Below, piece by piece: positions 24,515 to 35,201 of a stretch of 64,000 nucleotides of DNA. The notes beneath the pieces are model-generated. The model was not told where the DNA came from. It worked only from the letters and a program-made list of their open reading frames with translations, and ran no database searches. Within the stretch, counting starts at the first letter, position 1. Each line of letters opens with the position of its first letter. This stretch comes from Luteimonas rhizosphaericola (GTDB taxonomy: Bacteria > Pseudomonadota > Gammaproteobacteria > Xanthomonadales > Xanthomonadaceae): contig NZ_JARXRN010000020.1 in NCBI RefSeq assembly GCF_029888045.1, positions 190,283 through 254,282 on the forward strand, read 5' to 3'. Made by a program: the position numbers and the translations under genes.

Positions 24515-25650
24515 CAGTGCTTCCCGGCGTGCTGGTTCGACATGGACGCCACGAAGCGGTCGAACAGGGGTGAGACGTCGTGCGGGCCCGGCGAGGCTTC
24601 CGGATGGCCCTGGAACGAGAAGGCGGGCGCGTCGGTGAGCTCGATGCCCTGGTTGGTGCCGTCGAACAGCGAGCGGTGGATCACGCGCACGTTGGCCGGC
24701 AGCGTGGTCTCGTCGACCGCGAAGCCGTGGTTCTGCGAAGTGATCATCACCCGTCCCGTGTCGAGGTCCTGCACCGGGTGGTTGGCGCCGTGGTGGCCGT
24801 TGGCCATCTTCACCGTCTTCGCGCCGGCGGCCAGCGCCAGCAGCTGGTGGCCGAGGCAGATGCCGAACAGCGGCACCTTCGCGGCGATGAACTCGCGGAT
24901 CGCGGCGATCGCGTAGTCGCAGGGCTCCGGATCGCCCGGGCCGTTGGACAGGAACACGCCGTCCGGCTGCATGGCCAGCACCTCGGACGCCGGGGTCTGC
25001 GCCGGCACCACCGTCAGCGCGCAGCCGCGCTCGGCCAGCATCCGCAGGATGTTGGTCTTGACGCCGTAGTCGTAGGCCACCACGCGGCAGGTCGACGGCG
25101 CGCTGGCGAACGCGTTGGCGTCCAGGTCCAGCGAGCCTTCCGTCCAGGCGTACGCCTCGGTGGTGCTGACCACCTTCGCCAGGTCCATGCCCTTGAGGCC
25201 GGGGAACTTGCGCGCGGCTTCCAGCGCCTGGTCGGCGTCGACCGCGCCGGCCATCAGCGCGCCGTTCTGGGCGCCGCGTTCGCGCAGCAGGCGGGTGAGC
25301 CTGCGGGTGTCGATGCCGGCGATGGCGACGATGCCGCGTGCGCGCAGCCATTCGGGCAGCGCCACCTGGCTGCGCCAGTTGCTTGGACGGCGCGGCACGT
25401 CGCGCACGATCAACCCCGCCGACCAGACCTTCGCGGCCTCGTCGTCCTGGTCGGTGCAGCCGGTGTTGCCGATGTGCGGATAGGTCAGCGTCACCAGCTG
25501 GCGCGCGTACGACGGGTCGGTGAGCACTTCCTGGTAGCCGGTCATGGCGGTGTTGAACACCACCTCGCCGACCGAAAGGCCGGTCGCGCCCACGGAAACG
25601 CCCTCGAATACGGTGCCGTCTTCGAGGACGAGGATTGCGGTTTCGGTCAC
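24514..25650 (-). CDS. carA: Carbamoyl-phosphate synthase small subunit
   Basis: This 378-residue glutamine amidotransferase subunit starts at a GTG (25650; M-T-E-T-A-I-L). It has the small-chain N-terminal domain ('[16 protein letters not shown]') and a class I glutaminase domain with the catalytic Cys in '[14 protein letters not shown]' and His in '[12 protein letters not shown]'. It supplies ammonia to CarB. The leader carries a terminator-like hairpin 23 nt before the start, suggesting attenuation. It is divergent from the small gene at 25834. Confidence 0.97.
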
Positions 25651-25673
25651 TGGCTTCGCCTACGTGAGGTTGC

Positions 25674-25694
25674 AAAAAACCGCCGGAGCGGCGG
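25674..25694 (-). terminator. Terminator-like hairpin (attenuator candidate) in the carA leader
   Basis: On the minus strand a CCGCCG/CGGCGG stem with a 3-nt loop is followed directly by six T residues (25679-25674), then 23 nt to the carA GTG. There is no upstream gene on this strand that it could terminate nearby: the next is dapB, beyond an opposing gene. A role in attenuating carAB is therefore the simplest reading. The regulator (UTP, arginine or a leader peptide) is unknown. Confidence 0.65.
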
Positions 25695-25733
25695 AGAACC
25701 GGTCCGGAGGCAAGTGGAATCAGGCGAGCGGGA

Positions 25734-25739
25734 ATGATA
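25734..25739 (-). promoter_or_regulatory. Putative -10 box of carA
   Basis: TATCAT on the minus strand, 84 nt upstream of the carA start, with only a weak -35-like TTTTCC 18 nt above. A start site near 25727 would put the terminator-like hairpin about 35-50 nt into the transcript. Confidence 0.45.
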
Positions 25740-25833
25740 CCGGGGGACGCCCCAAAAGGAAAATCCGCTGTACAAGCCCCGGGTTGCGGGACTAAGTTTG
25801 GCGACAGGGGGATTCCATGCGCCTGGGGGGGCC

Positions 25834-26337
25834 ATGAACGAGACCACGGTGTATGCCAAGACGCCGGCCGGCCATGAGGAAATCGGCGCGCGCAAGGCCG
25901 GGCTCGACGTCCGCCAGCGGCGCCTCCTGATCCTGGTCGACGGCCAGCGCAGCGTTGCCGACCTCCGCGGCGTGTCGGGGCTGCCCGACGCGCTCGCCAT
26001 GCTCGAACACCTGCAGTCCCGTGGACTGGTGGCCGCGACCGGCGCGTACAGCGCCGCCGCAGCGGCCGTCGCCGCCGCCCGCTCGCCTGCGCCCGCGGCC
26101 AGCCCGGTGGCCGCCGCGACGCCCGCCGGCGCCGATGTCCGCGAGCGCGGCCGGCGCGCCGCCCATGCCATCACCGAACTGCTCGGTCCGATGGGGGAGG
26201 ATTTCGCGCTGAAACTGGAGAGCGTCAAGTCCGGCGAGGCGCTGGACGAGCTGCTCGCCCGCTGCCGGCGGATGCTCGGCGAAGTACGCGGCAAGTCGGC
26301 GCTGGAGCGCTTCGAACGCCTGCTCGAGGAACGCTGA
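25834..26337 (+). CDS. Hypothetical protein, possible winged-helix N-terminus
   Basis: A 167-residue protein starting [20 protein letters not shown]. Residues 15-70 ('[40 protein letters not shown]') read like a small winged-helix domain of the kind seen in uncharacterised beta- and gammaproteobacterial proteins. An Ala/Pro linker (about 73-100) and a charged helical C-terminus ('[31 protein letters not shown]') follow. No enzyme motif is visible. It lies between divergent carA and convergent dapB. Function unknown; a regulator or scaffolding role is only a guess. Confidence 0.7.
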   Translation: MNETTVYAKTPAGHEEIGARKAGLDVRQRRLLILVDGQRSVADLRGVSGLPDALAMLEHLQSRGLVAATGAYSAAAAAVAAARSPAPAASPVAAATPAGADVRERGRRAAHAITELLGPMGEDFALKLESVKSGEALDELLARCRRMLGEVRGKSALERFERLLEER

Positions 26338-26349
26338 GCGCGGCTCAGC
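26333..26349. repeat. Palindrome spanning two convergent stop codons
   Basis: GCTGAGC-GCG-GCTCAGC contains the TGA of the upstream plus-strand gene (26335-26337) and the TGA of dapB on the minus strand (26347-26345). The hairpin could form in both transcripts and may help end both, but there is no U-tract. Confidence 0.5.
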
Positions 26350-27058
26350 CGAACAGCAGCTGGCGCAGCCCGTAGCGACCAGGCGCCCGCCGCGCCAGGC
26401 GCACCGCGGCCTCCAGCGCACCCTGGGCGAAGATGTCGCGGTTGCCGGCGCGGTGCACCAGCTCGATCCGCTCGCCCGCAGTGGTGAACTGCACCAGGTG
26501 CTCGCCGACGATGTCGCCCGCGCGCAGGCTGGCGTAGCGCGGCTCCGCACCGCCCCGCGATGCCGATTCGCCCAGCGCCAGCGCGGTGCCCGAGGGCGCG
26601 TCGCGCTTGTGCACGTGGTGGGATTCGACGATGTCGCAGTCCCAACCCGGCAGCGCGAACGCGGCGCGTTCGACCAGTTCGTCCAGCACCGCCACGCCGA
26701 CGCTGAAATTGGCCTGCCAGAGCACCGGGATCGCGCTGGCGGCCGCGTCGAGCGCGGCCCGCTGCGCATCGGCCAGCCCGGTGGTGCCCGAGACCAGCGC
26801 CGCGCCACGCCCGCGGCACAGGGCGAGCACCGGGTCGAAGCCTTCGGGCAGGCTGAAGTCGACCGCAGCGTCGAACGCGGGCGTACCCGCAAGCTCCGAC
26901 GCGGTGAAATGCGGGATGCCGTCGACCACGCGCTGGCCGACGCTGCGCTGGACAGCGGCCACCACGGCGACGTCGTCGCGTTCGGCGGCCAGTCGCAGCA
27001 GTGCACGCCCCATGCGGCCGGAGGCGCCGTGAACCAGCAGTCGGATGGGTGTGGGCAT
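26345..27058 (-). CDS. dapB: 4-hydroxy-tetrahydrodipicolinate reductase
   Basis: This 237-residue enzyme reduces the DapA product to tetrahydrodipicolinate in lysine/diaminopimelate synthesis. It has the nucleotide-binding 'VHGASGRMGRALLRLA' at the N-terminus and the DapB signature 'ESHHVHKRDAPSGTALALGE'. It is slightly short of the usual ~270 residues but contains both domains. A TAGCCT box lies exactly 6 nt before the ATG, so a leaderless mRNA is possible. dapB follows dnaJ on the same strand after 63 nt. Confidence 0.95.
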   Translation of the reverse strand: MPTPIRLLVHGASGRMGRALLRLAAERDDVAVVAAVQRSVGQRVVDGIPHFTASELAGTPAFDAAVDFSLPEGFDPVLALCRGRGAALVSGTTGLADAQRAALDAAASAIPVLWQANFSVGVAVLDELVERAAFALPGWDCDIVESHHVHKRDAPSGTALALGESASRGGAEPRYASLRAGDIVGEHLVQFTTAGERIELVHRAGNRDIFAQGALEAAVRLARRAPGRYGLRQLLFG

Positions 27059-27064
27059 GGCCGC

Positions 27065-27070
27065 AGGCTA
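27065..27070 (-). promoter_or_regulatory. -10-like TAGCCT 6 nt before dapB ATG
   Basis: Minus strand TAGCCT-GCGGCC-ATG. It fits the TANNNT-N6-start pattern seen at several genes in this window and predicts a transcript that starts at or next to the ATG. Confidence 0.4.
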
Positions 27071-27121
27071 TCCGCGCGCCCGGGTGCCCGGCAAGCCCGG
27101 CGCGCGGCACCGCGCTGCGCG

Positions 27122-28252
27122 TCAGGAGGTCATGCGTTCCCAGAAGCCGCGCACGCCGTCGACGAAGGTGCTCGACTTGGGCGAATGGCGGCGGGCGCCC
27201 TCGCCCACGAACGTCGCGTCGAAACGGTCCAGCAGGTCGCGCTGCTCCGGGGTGAGGTTGACCGGCGTTTCCACCACCACCTTGCAGTACAGGTCGCCCG
27301 GGGCGCGGCTGCGCACCGAGCGCACGCCCTTGTCGCGCAGGCGGAACACCTTGCCGGTCTGGGTTTCGGCGGGGATGCGGATCTCGGCCTCGCCGCCCAG
27401 GGTGGGCACGCGCACCGTATCGCCGAGCGCGGCCTGGGAAATGCGGATCGGCACCTCGCAGTGCAGGTCGTCGCCATCGCGCTCGAAGATCGGATGCGGC
27501 CGCACCCGGATCTCGACATAGAGGTCGCCATGCGGCGCGCCGGCGGGGCCGACCTCGCCCTCGCCCGCCAGGCGGATGCGGTCGCCGTTGTCCACGCCGG
27601 CCGGCACCTTCACCGACAGCACCTTCTGCTCCTCGACGCGCCCGTTGCCGTGGCAGGTCTTGCACGGCCGGGTGATCGTCTGCCCGCGACCGTGGCAATG
27701 CGGACACGGCTGCTGCATGGAGAAGATGCCGCGCTGGAACCGCACCTGTCCGCGGCCGTGGCAGGTGGCGCAGGTCTCGAGCTTGCGGTCTTCCGAACCG
27801 GTGCCGTCGCAGTCGCCGCACTCGGCCAGGGTCGGGATCTCGATGCGCTTTTCCAGCCCCGAGACGGCCTCCTCGAGGTCGAGTTCCATCACGTAGCCGA
27901 CGTCGGCGCCGCGCCGCGGGCCGCCGCGCGCGCCGCCGCCGAAGATGTTGCCGAAGATGTCGCCGAAGATGTCGCCCATGTCGGCGCCGCCGAACCCGCC
28001 GGGCCCGGCATTGCCGCCGCCCATGCCGTGTTCGAACGCGGCGTGGCCGTGCTGGTCGTACATGCGGCGCTTTCCGCCGTCCGACAGCACCTCGTAGGCC
28101 TCCTTGCTCTCCTTGAAGCGCACCTCGGCCTCGTGGTCGCCCGGGTTGCGGTCCGGGTGGAACTTCATCGCGCAGCGGCGGTAGGCCTTCTTGAGGTCTT
28201 CCTCGCTGGCGTCGCGCGCGACGCCGAGGACTTCGTAGTAATCGCGTTTCAT
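27122..28252 (-). CDS. dnaJ: Chaperone protein DnaJ
   Basis: This 376-residue Hsp40 co-chaperone has the J-domain (residues 1-70; HPD in '[10 protein letters not shown]'), a Gly/Phe-rich linker with 'GGGARGG', four zinc-binding CxxCxGxG repeats ('CGDCDGTG', 'CATCHGRG', 'CPHCHGRG', 'CKTCHGNG') and C-terminal substrate-binding domains. It stimulates DnaK ATPase. It is the last gene of the hrcA-grpE-dnaK-dnaJ block. A 13-bp inverted repeat lies in the 152-nt dnaK-dnaJ gap. Confidence 0.98.
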   Translation of the reverse strand: MKRDYYEVLGVARDASEEDLKKAYRRCAMKFHPDRNPGDHEAEVRFKESKEAYEVLSDGGKRRMYDQHGHAAFEHGMGGGNAGPGGFGGADMGDIFGDIFGNIFGGGARGGPRRGADVGYVMELDLEEAVSGLEKRIEIPTLAECGDCDGTGSEDRKLETCATCHGRGQVRFQRGIFSMQQPCPHCHGRGQTITRPCKTCHGNGRVEEQKVLSVKVPAGVDNGDRIRLAGEGEVGPAGAPHGDLYVEIRVRPHPIFERDGDDLHCEVPIRISQAALGDTVRVPTLGGEAEIRIPAETQTGKVFRLRDKGVRSVRSRAPGDLYCKVVVETPVNLTPEQRDLLDRFDATFVGEGARRHSPKSSTFVDGVRGFWERMTS

Positions 28253-28324
28253 GGGCAGGGCGCTGGGATTCCGCTTGGGATGGACCGGAGGGGCAGGAGG
28301 CGCGCGGCAGGAGATCGCGATCGC

Positions 28325-28356
28325 GGGACGGGCGGCATCGCGGTGCCGCCCGTCCC
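28325..28356. repeat. 13-bp perfect inverted repeat between dnaK and dnaJ
   Basis: GGGACGGGCGGCA and its exact reverse complement flank a 6-nt loop. No U-run follows on the minus strand, so it is not a canonical terminator. It could limit read-through or mark an mRNA processing point that sets the DnaK:DnaJ ratio. Confidence 0.65.
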
Positions 28357-28404
28357 CGTCGCGGACGTTCCGTCAGCGCAGGCCGACGGTCCGGCCGCGG
28401 GCCG

Positions 28405-30330
<1,926 letters not shown>

Positions 30331-30384
30331 GGTGGGTTCCCTCTGGAATTCAGTCTGTGTGGCAGCCGGGCCGCCGATGCCGGT

Positions 30385-30415
30385 GATGTGTGGACGCGGG
30401 GGGTGGATTCAAGGG
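30385..30415 (-). promoter_or_regulatory. Candidate heat-shock (sigma-32) promoter of dnaK
   Basis: On the minus strand CCCTTGAA (30415-30408) matches the sigma-32 -35 consensus exactly. After a 14-nt spacer, CCACACATC (30393-30385) partly matches the CCCCATNTA -10. It lies in the 161-nt grpE-dnaK gap, about 55 nt above the dnaK ATG. The -10 match is only moderate. Confidence 0.5.
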
Positions 30416-30491
30416 CGAGGCAGCGGACGCGGGGACGGACAGCGGCCGCCCGCGACACCCACCCGACGCCGGGTCCGGCCCCTGCCGCGCG

Positions 30492-30998
30492 TCAGTCGTG
30501 CTTGGCCACCGCGACCAGCGCGGGGCGCAGCAGCTGTTCGTTGAGCACGTAGCCCTTCTGGAACACCTGGACCACGGCGCCGGGGGGCACCTGGTCGGTC
30601 TCCACCGCGCTCATGGCCTGGTGGCGCTCGGGGTCGAAGCCTTCGCCCTGGCTGGGCGCGACCTCGACCAGGCCGTTGTTCTCGCACACGCGGGTGAGCT
30701 CGCGCAGGGTCAGCACCACGCCGTCGCGCAGCGGATCCTCGGCGGGCGCGTTGACCAGCGCCGCCTCGAGGCTGTCGAAGACGGGCAGCAGGTCGCCCAG
30801 CAGCTGCTTGTTGGCGAAGCGGCAGGCGTTGCGCACGTCGCGCTCCATCCGCTTGCGCTGGTTCTCCAGGTCCGCGCGGTCGACCAGCGACTGCGCGCGG
30901 AGCTGTTCGAGTTCGGCCTCCAGGGCCTGGATCCGCGCCTCGGGCGCGAGCGTGTCCTCGGCCGCCGGGGCGGCATCGTGCATGGGTTCGGTCGTCAT
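30492..30998 (-). CDS. grpE: Nucleotide exchange factor GrpE
   Basis: This 168-residue protein has an N-terminal acidic region, a long coiled coil ('IQALEAELEQLRAQSLVDRADLENQRKRMERDVRNACRFANKQLLGDLLPVFDSLEAAL') and a C-terminal beta domain ('VFQKGYVLNEQLLRPALVAVAK'). It releases ADP from DnaK. It is the second gene after hrcA (43-nt gap). Confidence 0.97.
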   Translation of the reverse strand: MTTEPMHDAAPAAEDTLAPEARIQALEAELEQLRAQSLVDRADLENQRKRMERDVRNACRFANKQLLGDLLPVFDSLEAALVNAPAEDPLRDGVVLTLRELTRVCENNGLVEVAPSQGEGFDPERHQAMSAVETDQVPPGAVVQVFQKGYVLNEQLLRPALVAVAKHD

Positions 30999-31041
30999 GT
31001 CCTGGCTGGCTGGGGCGGTCGCGAGGCCGCCGACCCGCCAG

Positions 31042-32106
31042 CTATGGGGCCGGCGGGTCGGGATTCAAGGCGGCGCCCAGCAGGTCGGCGGTGGCCTGCA
31101 CCACCGGGATCACGCGGTCGTAGGCCATGCGCGTGGGGCCGATCACCCCCAGCACGCCCAGGACCTTGCCCGGGGCGCCGTAGGGCGCGGTCACCAGCGA
31201 CACCCCTTCCAGCGGCGCGAGCCCGGTTTCTTCGCCGATGAAGATGCGCACGCCCGGGGCGCGGATGGTGCGCTCGAGCAGCTGCAGAATCTCGCGCTTG
31301 CGGGCGAAGGCCTCGAACAGGTCCCGCAGGCGATCGAGGTCGGACAGGTCCTGGACGCCGATCAGCCGGGTTTGGCCGGCCACCAGCATGTCGTCGCTGT
31401 CGGCCGGGGCCAGCGCCTGCTCGGCCAGCTCGACGGTGTGCGAGAGCAGCGCCTCCATCTCGTCGCGCGCGGCCTGCAGTTCGCGCACCAGGGTGCTGCG
31501 GATCTCGGCGACCGGCCGGCCGGCGAAATGCGCGTTCAGGTAATTGGCCACGCGCTCCAGTTCGCCCGACTCGAAGGGCCGCCGGGTCTGGATGATGCGG
31601 TTCTGCACGTCGTTGTCGGCGAACACCAGGATCGCCATCACCCGCGCCCCGTCCAGCGGCACGAAGTCGATGTGGCGGAAGGCGAACTGCTCCCGACGCG
31701 GCACCGAGACAACGCCGACGAAATGGGTCATCGCCGAGACCAGCTCCGAGGCGCTGCCGAGCAGCGCCTGGGTGGTGCCGGCGCCGGCGCCGGCCAGTTC
31801 GCCGCGCAGCCGCACCAGCTCCGCGCTGGGCAGTGGTTGCACCTGCAGCAGGGAATCGACGAACACCCGATAGCCCTGCGCGGTCGGGATCCGGCCGGCC
31901 GAGGTGTGCGGCGCCGCGAGCAGGCCCTGCTCTTCCAGGTCGGCGAGGATGTTGCGGATCGTCGCCGCGCTCACGTCGAGCCCCGAATGCCGGGCCAGGG
32001 TCTGCGAGCCGACCGGCTCGCCGTCGCGGATGTGGCGCGCGATCAGGGTCCGCAGCAGCTGGCGGGCGCGTGGATCGAGGGTACCGGCGGGCGGGCGTGC
32101 GGCCAT
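31042..32106 (-). CDS. hrcA: Heat-inducible transcription repressor HrcA
   Basis: A 354-residue HrcA: an N-terminal winged helix ('IARHIRDGEPVGSQTLARHSGLDVSAATIRNILADLEEQGLLAAPHTSAGRIPT') and a GAF-like core ('RIFIGEETGLAPLEGVSLVTAPY'). HrcA represses groESL/dnaK-type operons through CIRCE elements. No CIRCE (TTAGCACTC-N9-GAGTGCTAA) is visible upstream of hrcA, grpE or dnaK here, so its target is probably groESL elsewhere. A TCTAAT box lies 7 nt before the ATG. Confidence 0.96.
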   Translation of the reverse strand: MAARPPAGTLDPRARQLLRTLIARHIRDGEPVGSQTLARHSGLDVSAATIRNILADLEEQGLLAAPHTSAGRIPTAQGYRVFVDSLLQVQPLPSAELVRLRGELAGAGAGTTQALLGSASELVSAMTHFVGVVSVPRREQFAFRHIDFVPLDGARVMAILVFADNDVQNRIIQTRRPFESGELERVANYLNAHFAGRPVAEIRSTLVRELQAARDEMEALLSHTVELAEQALAPADSDDMLVAGQTRLIGVQDLSDLDRLRDLFEAFARKREILQLLERTIRAPGVRIFIGEETGLAPLEGVSLVTAPYGAPGKVLGVLGVIGPTRMAYDRVIPVVQATADLLGAALNPDPPAP

Positions 32107-32317
32107 CGTCCCGATTAGACCGCCTGAGCTCGGCGGGCCGCAAGCTCGGCGGCCGCGGCGCGAAGTCGAGGCGCCGCACGCGGGCCGTCCGACGACGGCA
32201 ATGCGGCCCGTGGCGGTCGCGCCCCCGCCGCGGGGCCGTCAGTCCTGCTCCCGTGCGATGCGAAAGACGCGCATTGCGTCTCGGCTGTTGCGATGGCGGC
32301 GACTACACTGTGCGGCC

Positions 32318-33985
32318 ATGCTCAGGCGCCTGACCCTCCGCGATTTCGCCGTCGTCTCGGCCTCCGAACTCGAATTCGGCCCGGGCATGACCGTCATTTC
32401 CGGCGAAACCGGCGCCGGCAAGTCGCTGCTGGTGGATGCCTTGGGCTTCCTGTCAGGGCTGCGCGCCGATGCCGGGATGGTGCGCCACGGCGCCCCCCGC
32501 GCCGAGCTGCACGCCGAATTCGACCCCGTCGACGCTCCCGCCGCGCTCGAGTGGCTGCGCGAGCAGGAGTTCGACGACGGCCAGGCCTGCACCCTGCGCC
32601 GCACCCTGCGCGCCGACGGCGGCTCGCGGGCCTGGATCAACGGCCGCCCGGCGACGCTCGCACAGCTCTCGCAGCTGGCCGGACTGCTGGTGGAGATCCA
32701 TGGCCAGCATGAGCACCAGGCGCTGCTGGAGCGTTCGAGCCAGCTGGCGCTGCTGGATGCCTTCGGCGGCCACGAGGTCGAACTGGCGGCGGTGGGCGCG
32801 GCCGCGGCGCAGTGGAACGCGCTGCTGCGCGAACGCGAGTCGCTGTCGCGCACGGGCGACGTCTCCGAGCGCATCGACTGGCTGGGCCACCAGATCGCCG
32901 AACTCGAGCGCGAGGACCTGCGCCCCGGGGCGATCGACGCACTGGTGGCCGGCCATCGCCGTCAGGCCCATGCCGCCGGACTGATCGCCGCCTGCGACAC
33001 TGCGCTGGCCACGCTGGCGGGTGACGACGGGCCGTCGCTGGTGCACGGGCTCGAACAGCTGCGCGGCGGCCTCTCCCGCGAGCGCGCGCACGAGCCGCGG
33101 CTGGACGAAGTCGACGCGATGCTCGACTCCGCCGCGATCCAGGTCGGCGAGGCCGCGCTCCTTCTGCAGCGCATCCGCGACGACCTCGACGTGGACCCGG
33201 CCCAGTTCGATATCCTCGACGCCACCCTCGCCCGCCTGCACGAACTGGCGCGCAAGCACCGCGTCGCGCCCGCCGAACTGGGCGAGCGGCAGGCGGCCTT
33301 CGTTCGCGAACTGGAATCGCTGCGCGACGCCGGCACCCGCCTGCAGGGCCTCGATGGCGAGATCGCCGCCGCCTCCGCCCGCTGGCGGGACGCGGCCGAC
33401 GCGCTGGGCAAGGCGCGTGGCGCCGCCGCGTCACGGCTGTCGCAGGCGACCACCGCCCTGATCGCTGAGCTCGGGATGGGCGGCGGCCGCTTCGAGGTGG
33501 CGCTGGAACCGGTCGAACAGCAGCGCCCCGATCCGCAGGGCGGCGAACGGGTGGAATTCCTGGTGTCGGCCAACGCCGGCCAGCCGCCGAGGCCACTGCG
33601 CCGGGTGGCGTCGGGCGGCGAGCTGTCGCGGATCTCGCTGGCGATCGAGGTCGCGGCGCTCGGTTCGGACGCGGTGCCGACGATGGTGTTCGACGAGGTC
33701 GATTCGGGCATCGGCGGCGCGGTGGCCGAGATCGTCGGCCAGAAGCTGCGGGCGCTGGGCGCCAGCCGCCAGGTGCTGTGCGTGACCCACCTGCCGCAGG
33801 TCGCGGCGCAGGGCCACGCGCATTACCGCGTCAGCAAGGCCGACCGCGACGGGCTGACCCACAGCGCGGTCGAGCGCCTGGACCAGAAGCAGCGCCAGGA
33901 GGAACTGGCGCGCATGCTCGGGGGAATCGAAGTGTCGAAGGAAGCGCGGGCGGCGGCGCGCCGACTGCTGGGCGCCGCAGGCTGA
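32318..33985 (+). CDS. recN: DNA repair protein RecN
   Basis: This 555-residue SMC-like ATPase acts in double-strand-break repair. It has the Walker A 'SGETGAGKS' (28-36), a central coiled coil, the ABC signature 'RRVASGGELSRISLAIEV', and Walker B 'TMVFDEVDSGIGG'. A TACACT -10-like box lies 8 nt before the ATG at 32318. No LexA-type palindrome was recognised in the short gap to divergent hrcA. Confidence 0.97.
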   Translation: MLRRLTLRDFAVVSASELEFGPGMTVISGETGAGKSLLVDALGFLSGLRADAGMVRHGAPRAELHAEFDPVDAPAALEWLREQEFDDGQACTLRRTLRADGGSRAWINGRPATLAQLSQLAGLLVEIHGQHEHQALLERSSQLALLDAFGGHEVELAAVGAAAAQWNALLRERESLSRTGDVSERIDWLGHQIAELEREDLRPGAIDALVAGHRRQAHAAGLIAACDTALATLAGDDGPSLVHGLEQLRGGLSRERAHEPRLDEVDAMLDSAAIQVGEAALLLQRIRDDLDVDPAQFDILDATLARLHELARKHRVAPAELGERQAAFVRELESLRDAGTRLQGLDGEIAAASARWRDAADALGKARGAAASRLSQATTALIAELGMGGGRFEVALEPVEQQRPDPQGGERVEFLVSANAGQPPRPLRRVASGGELSRISLAIEVAALGSDAVPTMVFDEVDSGIGGAVAEIVGQKLRALGASRQVLCVTHLPQVAAQGHAHYRVSKADRDGLTHSAVERLDQKQRQEELARMLGGIEVSKEARAAARRLLGAAG

Positions 33986-34009
33986 GCCGCGGCACCGGGG
34001 GCGCGGAGC

Positions 34010-34414
34010 TCAGCGCTTGCGGCGGACGTAGAGCACCAGCGAATGCTCGTCGAGCACGTAGCCGTGCTCGCCCGCGATCTTGTTCAGCAGCGCCACGATT
34101 TCCGGGCTCTCGAACTCGGTGATCTGGCCGCTGCTCATGTCGACCATGTGGTAGTGGTGGTCGCCGCGGTCAAGTTCGTACAGCGCGTGCCCGCCCTCGA
34201 AGTTGTGCTTGGTCACCAGGCCCGCGGCCTCGAACTGGGTCAGCACGCGGTACACCGTCGCCAGGCCGATCTCGTCGCCCTGCTCAAGCAGCTGGCGGTA
34301 GATGTCCTCGGCGGTCATGTGCTGCCGGGGGGTCTTGAGCTCCAGCAGTTCGAGGATGCGCATCCGCGGATGCGTCACCTTCAGGCCGGCCTTGCGCAGA
34401 TCCATCGATTCCAT
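34010..34414 (-). CDS. fur: Ferric uptake regulator Fur
   Basis: A 134-residue Fe(II)-dependent repressor with a winged helix ('DLRKAGLKVTHPRMRILELL', 'GLATVYRVLTQFEAAGLV') and a His-rich metal site ('ELDRGDHHYHMVDMSSGQITEFESPEI'). The CxxC structural zinc pair found in E. coli Fur is replaced by MSSG; Pseudomonas Fur likewise lacks it. GGGAGA precedes the ATG. Divergent from bamE, as in many gammaproteobacteria. Confidence 0.97.
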   Translation of the reverse strand: MESMDLRKAGLKVTHPRMRILELLELKTPRQHMTAEDIYRQLLEQGDEIGLATVYRVLTQFEAAGLVTKHNFEGGHALYELDRGDHHYHMVDMSSGQITEFESPEIVALLNKIAGEHGYVLDEHSLVLYVRRKR

Positions 34415-34527
34415 GGGGTCTCCCGTTCACAGGCGGTTTAGCGCCAGCTGCCTGGGTGCCGGTCGCGATGCGGCCGGGAGTGTATCATCGCGCCACTCCA
34501 GCCGACCCTTGAGCAGGCCCGCGTTCC

Positions 34528-34920
34528 ATGCCCATGTCCCGCTTCGCGCTCGTCGCCCTGATCGCCGTGGCCACCGCCGGCTGCGGCCTGCTGTACAAGC
34601 AGCCGATCTACCAGGGCAACCTGATCGAACAGTCGGCCATCGAACAACTCCAGGTCGGCATGGACAAGCAGCAGGTGCTCACCCTGCTCGGCTCGCCCTC
34701 GATCGCCGATCCGTTCCACCACCAGCGCTGGGACTACACCGCCACCGAGCGCACCGACCGCCGCGGCCGCACCGAGGTCAAGAACATGACCCTGTGGTTC
34801 GAGAACGACCAGCTGGCGCGATGGGAAGGCGAGTATTTCGCCGAGCAGGACAAGGAACTGTCCGAGCGCATGCGCCGCTTCGGCAACCTGCCGCGCGAAA
34901 AGGGCAACCAGCGCCGCTAA
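34528..34920 (+). CDS. bamE: Outer membrane assembly lipoprotein BamE (SmpA)
   Basis: A 130-residue lipoprotein: signal peptide with lipobox 'VATAGC', then the BamE core 'GLLYKQPIYQGNLIEQSAIEQLQVGMDKQQVLTLLGSPSIADPFH'. It is a non-essential part of the BAM complex that inserts beta-barrel proteins. An alternative Met two codons later is possible. TATCAT at 34483-34488 may be its -10 box. Its TAA overlaps the TAG of convergent rnfH. Confidence 0.95.
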   Translation: MPMSRFALVALIAVATAGCGLLYKQPIYQGNLIEQSAIEQLQVGMDKQQVLTLLGSPSIADPFHHQRWDYTATERTDRRGRTEVKNMTLWFENDQLARWEGEYFAEQDKELSERMRRFGNLPREKGNQRR

Positions 34921-35198
34921 CGGCGCGTCCGGCCGGCCTGCGCCTGGGCGCGGCGGCGGCGGGCATCCTTCGGGTCGGCGAGCAGCGGCCCCAGCAATTC
35001 CAGTCGATCCCCGTCCCGCAGCGGCGCGTCCGGCTGCACGCGCTCGCCGTACACCGCGGTGCCCGCCACGCCGGCCTGCGCGATGCGCGTGGCGGCCAGC
35101 GCGTCGGCGACGGTCGCGCCCTCGGGCAGGGACAGATCCTCGGTGTCGAAACGGTCCGGCCAGGCGCGGACCACCTGCACCCGCACGCCGGCCACCAC
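34917..35198 (-). CDS. rnfH: RnfH family ubiquitin-like protein (UPF0125)
   Basis: A 93-residue protein from a GTG start, with a beta-grasp fold ('VRVQVVRAWPDRFDTEDLSLPEGATVADAL', 'VYGERVQPDAPLRDGDRLELLGPLLADPKDARRRRA') typical of RnfH. It lies 3 nt after ratA, the conserved ratA-rnfH (ratAB) pair. Its stop codon overlaps the bamE stop on the other strand. Exact function is unknown in the family. Confidence 0.93.
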   Translation of the reverse strand: MVAGVRVQVVRAWPDRFDTEDLSLPEGATVADALAATRIAQAGVAGTAVYGERVQPDAPLRDGDRLELLGPLLADPKDARRRRAQAQAGRTRR

Positions 35199-35201
35199 GC
35201 C

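Noticed and set aside
31000-32317. Searched for a CIRCE element near hrcA
   Set aside because: No TTAGCACTC/GAGTGCTAA pair is present in the hrcA-recN gap or the grpE and dnaK upstream regions.
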